Source: Croceimicrobium sp965656185 (GTDB lineage: Bacteria > Bacteroidota > Bacteroidia > Flavobacteriales > Schleiferiaceae). From it: a stretch of DNA of 64,000 nucleotides. Made by a program: the position numbers and the translations under genes. The notes below the pieces were generated by a model. It did not search any database. It had not been told where the DNA came from and was given only the letters and a program-made list of their open reading frames with translations. Location: the NCBI GenBank assembly GCA_965656185.1, contig CBFHJH010000003.1, positions 118,148 to 182,147 on the forward strand. The letters are read 5' to 3'. Shown here in pieces: positions 61,462 through 64,000 of this stretch (position 1 is the stretch's first letter; every line of letters starts with the position of its first letter).

Positions 61462-62667
61462 CTATATATCAATAAAGGGAACCGAAACCGTGAAGGTTGA
61501 TCCTCTACCCGGCTCCGATTTCAGACCGATCTCACCGCCCATACCTTCAACCAAAGACTTAACCGTTGCCAGACCAATTCCGTTACCCGAAAAGCCATCA
61601 CGGTCTTTATTCTTCGTAGTCTGAAAGATCTTAAATATGCGGTCTTGATCGACCGGCTCAATGCCTGGACCATTGTCACTTATGTGAATTTGTAAACGGT
61701 CCGATAATTTTTCAATATTTACACTTAAGGTTGGCTTAGGCTTGTCGTTATACTTTATGGCATTCGCCATTAAATTGATCAAGATCTGCTGAAAGGCCAC
61801 TTTAGAGGAATAGAAGTCCTCTACTTCCGAATTAACTTCCAAGTTGAAATTCTGAGAACCAAGCAGCATTTTCATGGTATCTTGAACCAGCTCTACCAAA
61901 TTAAACCAGCTTTTATCCTCGCTTAGTAAAGCATTGGCTTTGGCGTGTTTCAAAATTCCGTCGATCAGTTGACTAAGACTATGAGCCGAGTCTTGAACCA
62001 TTTCTAAGAGCTCAGCTGTTTCCGAATCCTGAAAGTCACATTTTGCCTTCAAAAGATCTACTAAGGAATGAATATTAGCCAAGGGCGACTTGATATCGTG
62101 TGCGGCTACTCTTGCGAACTCATCCAAGCTTTTATTTCGTGCCTCCAATTCCCGCACATTGCGCTCTAATTGCATCTTACTGCGACGCAATTCAAACAAT
62201 TTAACCACTTGATTAGCTAGGATCTCCAATGCTTCCAGCTGATCGGTATCCATTTCCCTGGGCTTCTTATCGATCACGCATAGAGTACCCAAGGCGAGAG
62301 AGTCACTCACTAGTGGCACACCGGCATAGAACACCACATTAGGTTCACTGGTAACCAGCGGGTTATCGCTAAATCTCTCGTCTTTCCGAGAATCGGGGAC
62401 CACCATGGTCTTTTCTGGCTCATTAATGGCGTGACCACAAAAGGCGTATTCTCGCGGAGTTTCCGACACCTCCAAACCCACTTTCGACTTAAACCACTGG
62501 CGATCCTTATCGATAAGGGAGATCAATGAAATGGGCACTCCACAGATCTTAGCCGCCATGGCCGTGATCTGCTCGTATTCCTCCTCTTCGAGGGTATCTA
62601 ATAATGAATATTCGTAGAGCTTACTTAAACGCTCCTTTTCGTTATTGGGGATGGACGCTGCAACCAT
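61462..62667 (-). CDS. GAF-domain sensor histidine kinase
   Basis: A 401-residue soluble kinase: an N-terminal GAF domain (~15-165, with KSKVGLEVSETPREYAFCGH), a coiled coil (~160-185), then H190 in VAAHDIKSPLAN, an N box LMANAIKYND, G1 SDNGPGI and G2 GNGIGLATVK. No receiver domain and no adjacent regulator. It probably senses a cytoplasmic ligand or redox state. A terminator ends the gene upstream of it. Confidence 0.88.
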   Translation of the reverse strand: MVAASIPNNEKERLSKLYEYSLLDTLEEEEYEQITAMAAKICGVPISLISLIDKDRQWFKSKVGLEVSETPREYAFCGHAINEPEKTMVVPDSRKDERFSDNPLVTSEPNVVFYAGVPLVSDSLALGTLCVIDKKPREMDTDQLEALEILANQVVKLFELRRSKMQLERNVRELEARNKSLDEFARVAAHDIKSPLANIHSLVDLLKAKCDFQDSETAELLEMVQDSAHSLSQLIDGILKHAKANALLSEDKSWFNLVELVQDTMKMLLGSQNFNLEVNSEVEDFYSSKVAFQQILINLMANAIKYNDKPKPTLSVNIEKLSDRLQIHISDNGPGIEPVDQDRIFKIFQTTKNKDRDGFSGNGIGLATVKSLVEGMGGEIGLKSEPGRGSTFTVSVPFIDI

Positions 62668-62682
62668 TAAGGTAAAGTAACG

Positions 62683-62706
62683 AAAAAAGCCCCTGCCGGG
62701 GCTTTT
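62683..62706 (-). terminator. Terminator of the lipoprotein gene at 62708
   Basis: GCCCC (62689-62693) pairs with GGGGC (62698-62702) around TGCC, with six A's before it that give a minus-strand U tract. It separates the lipoprotein gene from the GAF kinase. Confidence 0.8.
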
Positions 62707-62707
62707 A

Positions 62708-63463
62708 TTAGAAACTTATTTCGGTTGCTCCAATACTAGGATAATTAGGTCTGTAGATCACCGACTCTAACTGAGTGGCATCATTTGGGTTTACATACAG
62801 TTCTAATCTAGGGTAAGGCTCACTGGGGTAGGGATCGATATCGATAAAGATCGCATCCAAGACATCGATTCGATCGCTGATCAGTTGATAGTCGCCGCTA
62901 GTGAAGCTAATACCACTGTCAAAGTCGATCGCTCCATCACTGCCTATAATTAAGGACATACGGCTGTGCGTGCCTTGATCTACGCTCTGTACGTTGTAAG
63001 TTCCCGCTAAGGCAGAAATTAGCGCCAGATTGCTTGGGCCAGAAGGAACAGGGGTCCACTGATTTAAAAAATTATCCTGCAAATCAAAGACATTAACTTC
63101 ATTTAGACTGTCATTCGCGGTGAGGGATAAGGCATACTTGTATCCAGCATCACTGTCCTCCCAAACGAATTCAGTGCCTACCATAGTTCCATTACTTAGG
63201 TTCACTTCCGCTCCATTGTTGGCCGCGGGATCGAAGTCGATGCTCATGGAACCATCGCTCCCAAAGCTAAATTGGGCTTGATCATTAAGTTGGGACGGGG
63301 CATTACTAGCGGCAAATGAACAGACCAGATTATAAGAAGAACCACTAATTGCAGCGGGTAGAGCAATGCTTGGACCATCATCATTGGTCTCCTCATCTTT
63401 CTCACAAGCCAGGTTGATACTGCCTACCATAAGCAGTAAACTAAGAATCTTTAAAACCTTCAT
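62708..63463 (-). CDS. Hypothetical lipoprotein
   Basis: A 251-residue lipoprotein with the lipobox INLAC (C20), followed by an acidic DEETNDDG spacer and a beta-rich domain. Two related halves are visible, each with a phrase like SFGSDGSMSIDFD (~67-79) and IIGSDGAIDFD (~170-180), an internal duplication. No family recognised. It is transcribed away from the partial ATP-grasp gene. Confidence 0.72.
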   Translation of the reverse strand: MKVLKILSLLLMVGSINLACEKDEETNDDGPSIALPAAISGSSYNLVCSFAASNAPSQLNDQAQFSFGSDGSMSIDFDPAANNGAEVNLSNGTMVGTEFVWEDSDAGYKYALSLTANDSLNEVNVFDLQDNFLNQWTPVPSGPSNLALISALAGTYNVQSVDQGTHSRMSLIIGSDGAIDFDSGISFTSGDYQLISDRIDVLDAIFIDIDPYPSEPYPRLELYVNPNDATQLESVIYRPNYPSIGATEISF

Positions 63464-63523
63464 AATATTGTATTTAGTCCAAATATCCAGGATATGTAGC
63501 TTCCTAACTATAGGGCATCTGCC

Positions 63524-64000
63524 CTAATTTCGCTCCCGCCAGAATTTCATGAAACGTGCGTAGGGATCATGGAGGTAGGTCCAGAACTTCAATTCGGAAG
63601 GATCGGGGAATTTTAGACGTAAAAAGTCTCTTTTAAAGCTACTTAAGGAGCTTTGCTTACCATTTCTCTTCTGATATTCTGGTGCGGTCTCATCAAAACT
63701 CATGCGTAACATGATCAGAGGGAAATTAACGCCGGCTCTGGTTAAAGAGGCCATGGTTGAACCCCAAAAACGGGCGTTCACCTCTAATAAATAAACCCTG
63801 TCGTGAAGGATGTCTCGTCGTAAATCGATACAGGCTACTCCTTGGTAATTGAGGGCCTTTAGCATAGGACGCACCACTTCAAGGACCTTGGGATCATCCT
63901 TAAAGATCAGATCGTCGTTTTTATTGTAATTTCCCAAGTTCTTCATCGGTGACTCTTGGATGGTATAATGCTGGATCTCGCCATCCTTACAAATAACATT
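63524..64000 (-). CDS. ATP-grasp domain protein, N-terminal part outside the window
   Basis: The last 158 residues of a larger enzyme are visible, reading into the window edge. YLLEVNARFWGSTMASLTRAGVNFP is the metal-binding end of an ATP-grasp fold, close to carbamoyl-phosphate synthase-like or peptide ligases, preceded by ACIDLRRD. The last ~50 residues are basic. Substrate unknown. Confidence 0.8.
   Translation of the reverse strand, partial: NVICKDGEIQHYTIQESPMKNLGNYNKNDDLIFKDDPKVLEVVRPMLKALNYQGVACIDLRRDILHDRVYLLEVNARFWGSTMASLTRAGVNFPLIMLRMSFDETAPEYQKRNGKQSSLSSFKRDFLRLKFPDPSELKFWTYLHDPYARFMKFWRERN

Noticed and set aside
63483..63495. ATATCC-A-GGATAT palindrome upstream of the lipoprotein at 62708
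   Set aside because: Only 13 bp in an AT-rich stretch, with no second copy seen. Too weak to call an operator.

Overview
The window looks like a chromosomal scaffold from a member of the Bacteroidota, most likely Flavobacteriales or a close relative. Supporting signs are several secreted proteins with type IX secretion (T9SS) C-terminal sorting domains, a BatA-type membrane protein, a GWxTD-domain protein, an LruC-domain lipoprotein, a YtxJ bacillithiol-system protein, a 7TMR-DISM histidine kinase, and TAnnTTTG-type -7 promoter boxes with few Shine-Dalgarno sequences. Genes are packed tightly, many with ATGA overlaps. I see no phage, insertion sequence, CRISPR array or rRNA. Two runs of exactly 99 N (11482-11580 and 36365-36463) interrupt genes and are scaffold gaps whose true length is unknown.

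Layout. 1-6046: a minus-strand operon of a ThiF/nitroreductase fusion, a GNAT-like acyltransferase, a 7TMR-DISM histidine kinase and a response regulator (cut by the window edge), with a paralogous receiver protein transcribed divergently. This looks like a small-molecule synthesis and sensing module and is the best candidate here for an undescribed system. 6003-8430: secreted protease, lipoprotein, CoA-binding protein. 8457-11481: MacB/FtsX-type ABC transporter with a periplasmic His cluster, two tandem DUF3299-like proteins and a truncated hydrolase. 11582-19959: BatA-type protein, a dihydroorotase homologue without its metal ligands, three glycosyltransferases, a membrane protein, a CCA-adding-type nucleotidyltransferase and a pRiA4b ORF3-family protein. 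20306-27447: ABC-2 transporter, voltage-gated-type ion channel, miaA, lpxK, gatB and a thioredoxin-like lipoprotein. 27430-33835 (minus): gap, a giant BNR-type secreted protein, and an operon of a 40-residue lipoprotein, ytxJ, an outer-membrane protein and lipA.

33932-46072 (plus): ung, a BamA/TamA-like barrel, a GWxTD protein, rlmB, two large T9SS proteins (one an M1 peptidase), small hypothetical genes and a GH53 lipoprotein. 46069-50770: HDIG phosphodiesterase of the PgpH type, thiolase, NlpC/P60 hydrolase, and a solitary UmuD preceded by a palindromic operator-like site. 50781-55985: a cobalamin riboswitch followed by two T9SS surface proteins, a BtuB-like TonB-dependent receptor and a BtuG-like propeller lipoprotein, forming a vitamin B12 capture operon. 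55995-64000: VOC protein, two histidine kinases, an XRE regulator, a YjdI ferredoxin-like protein, tRNA-Pro(GGG), an FKBP isomerase, LruC and other lipoproteins, and a partial ATP-grasp protein.

Functional assignments rest on motifs read by eye. No database search was run.
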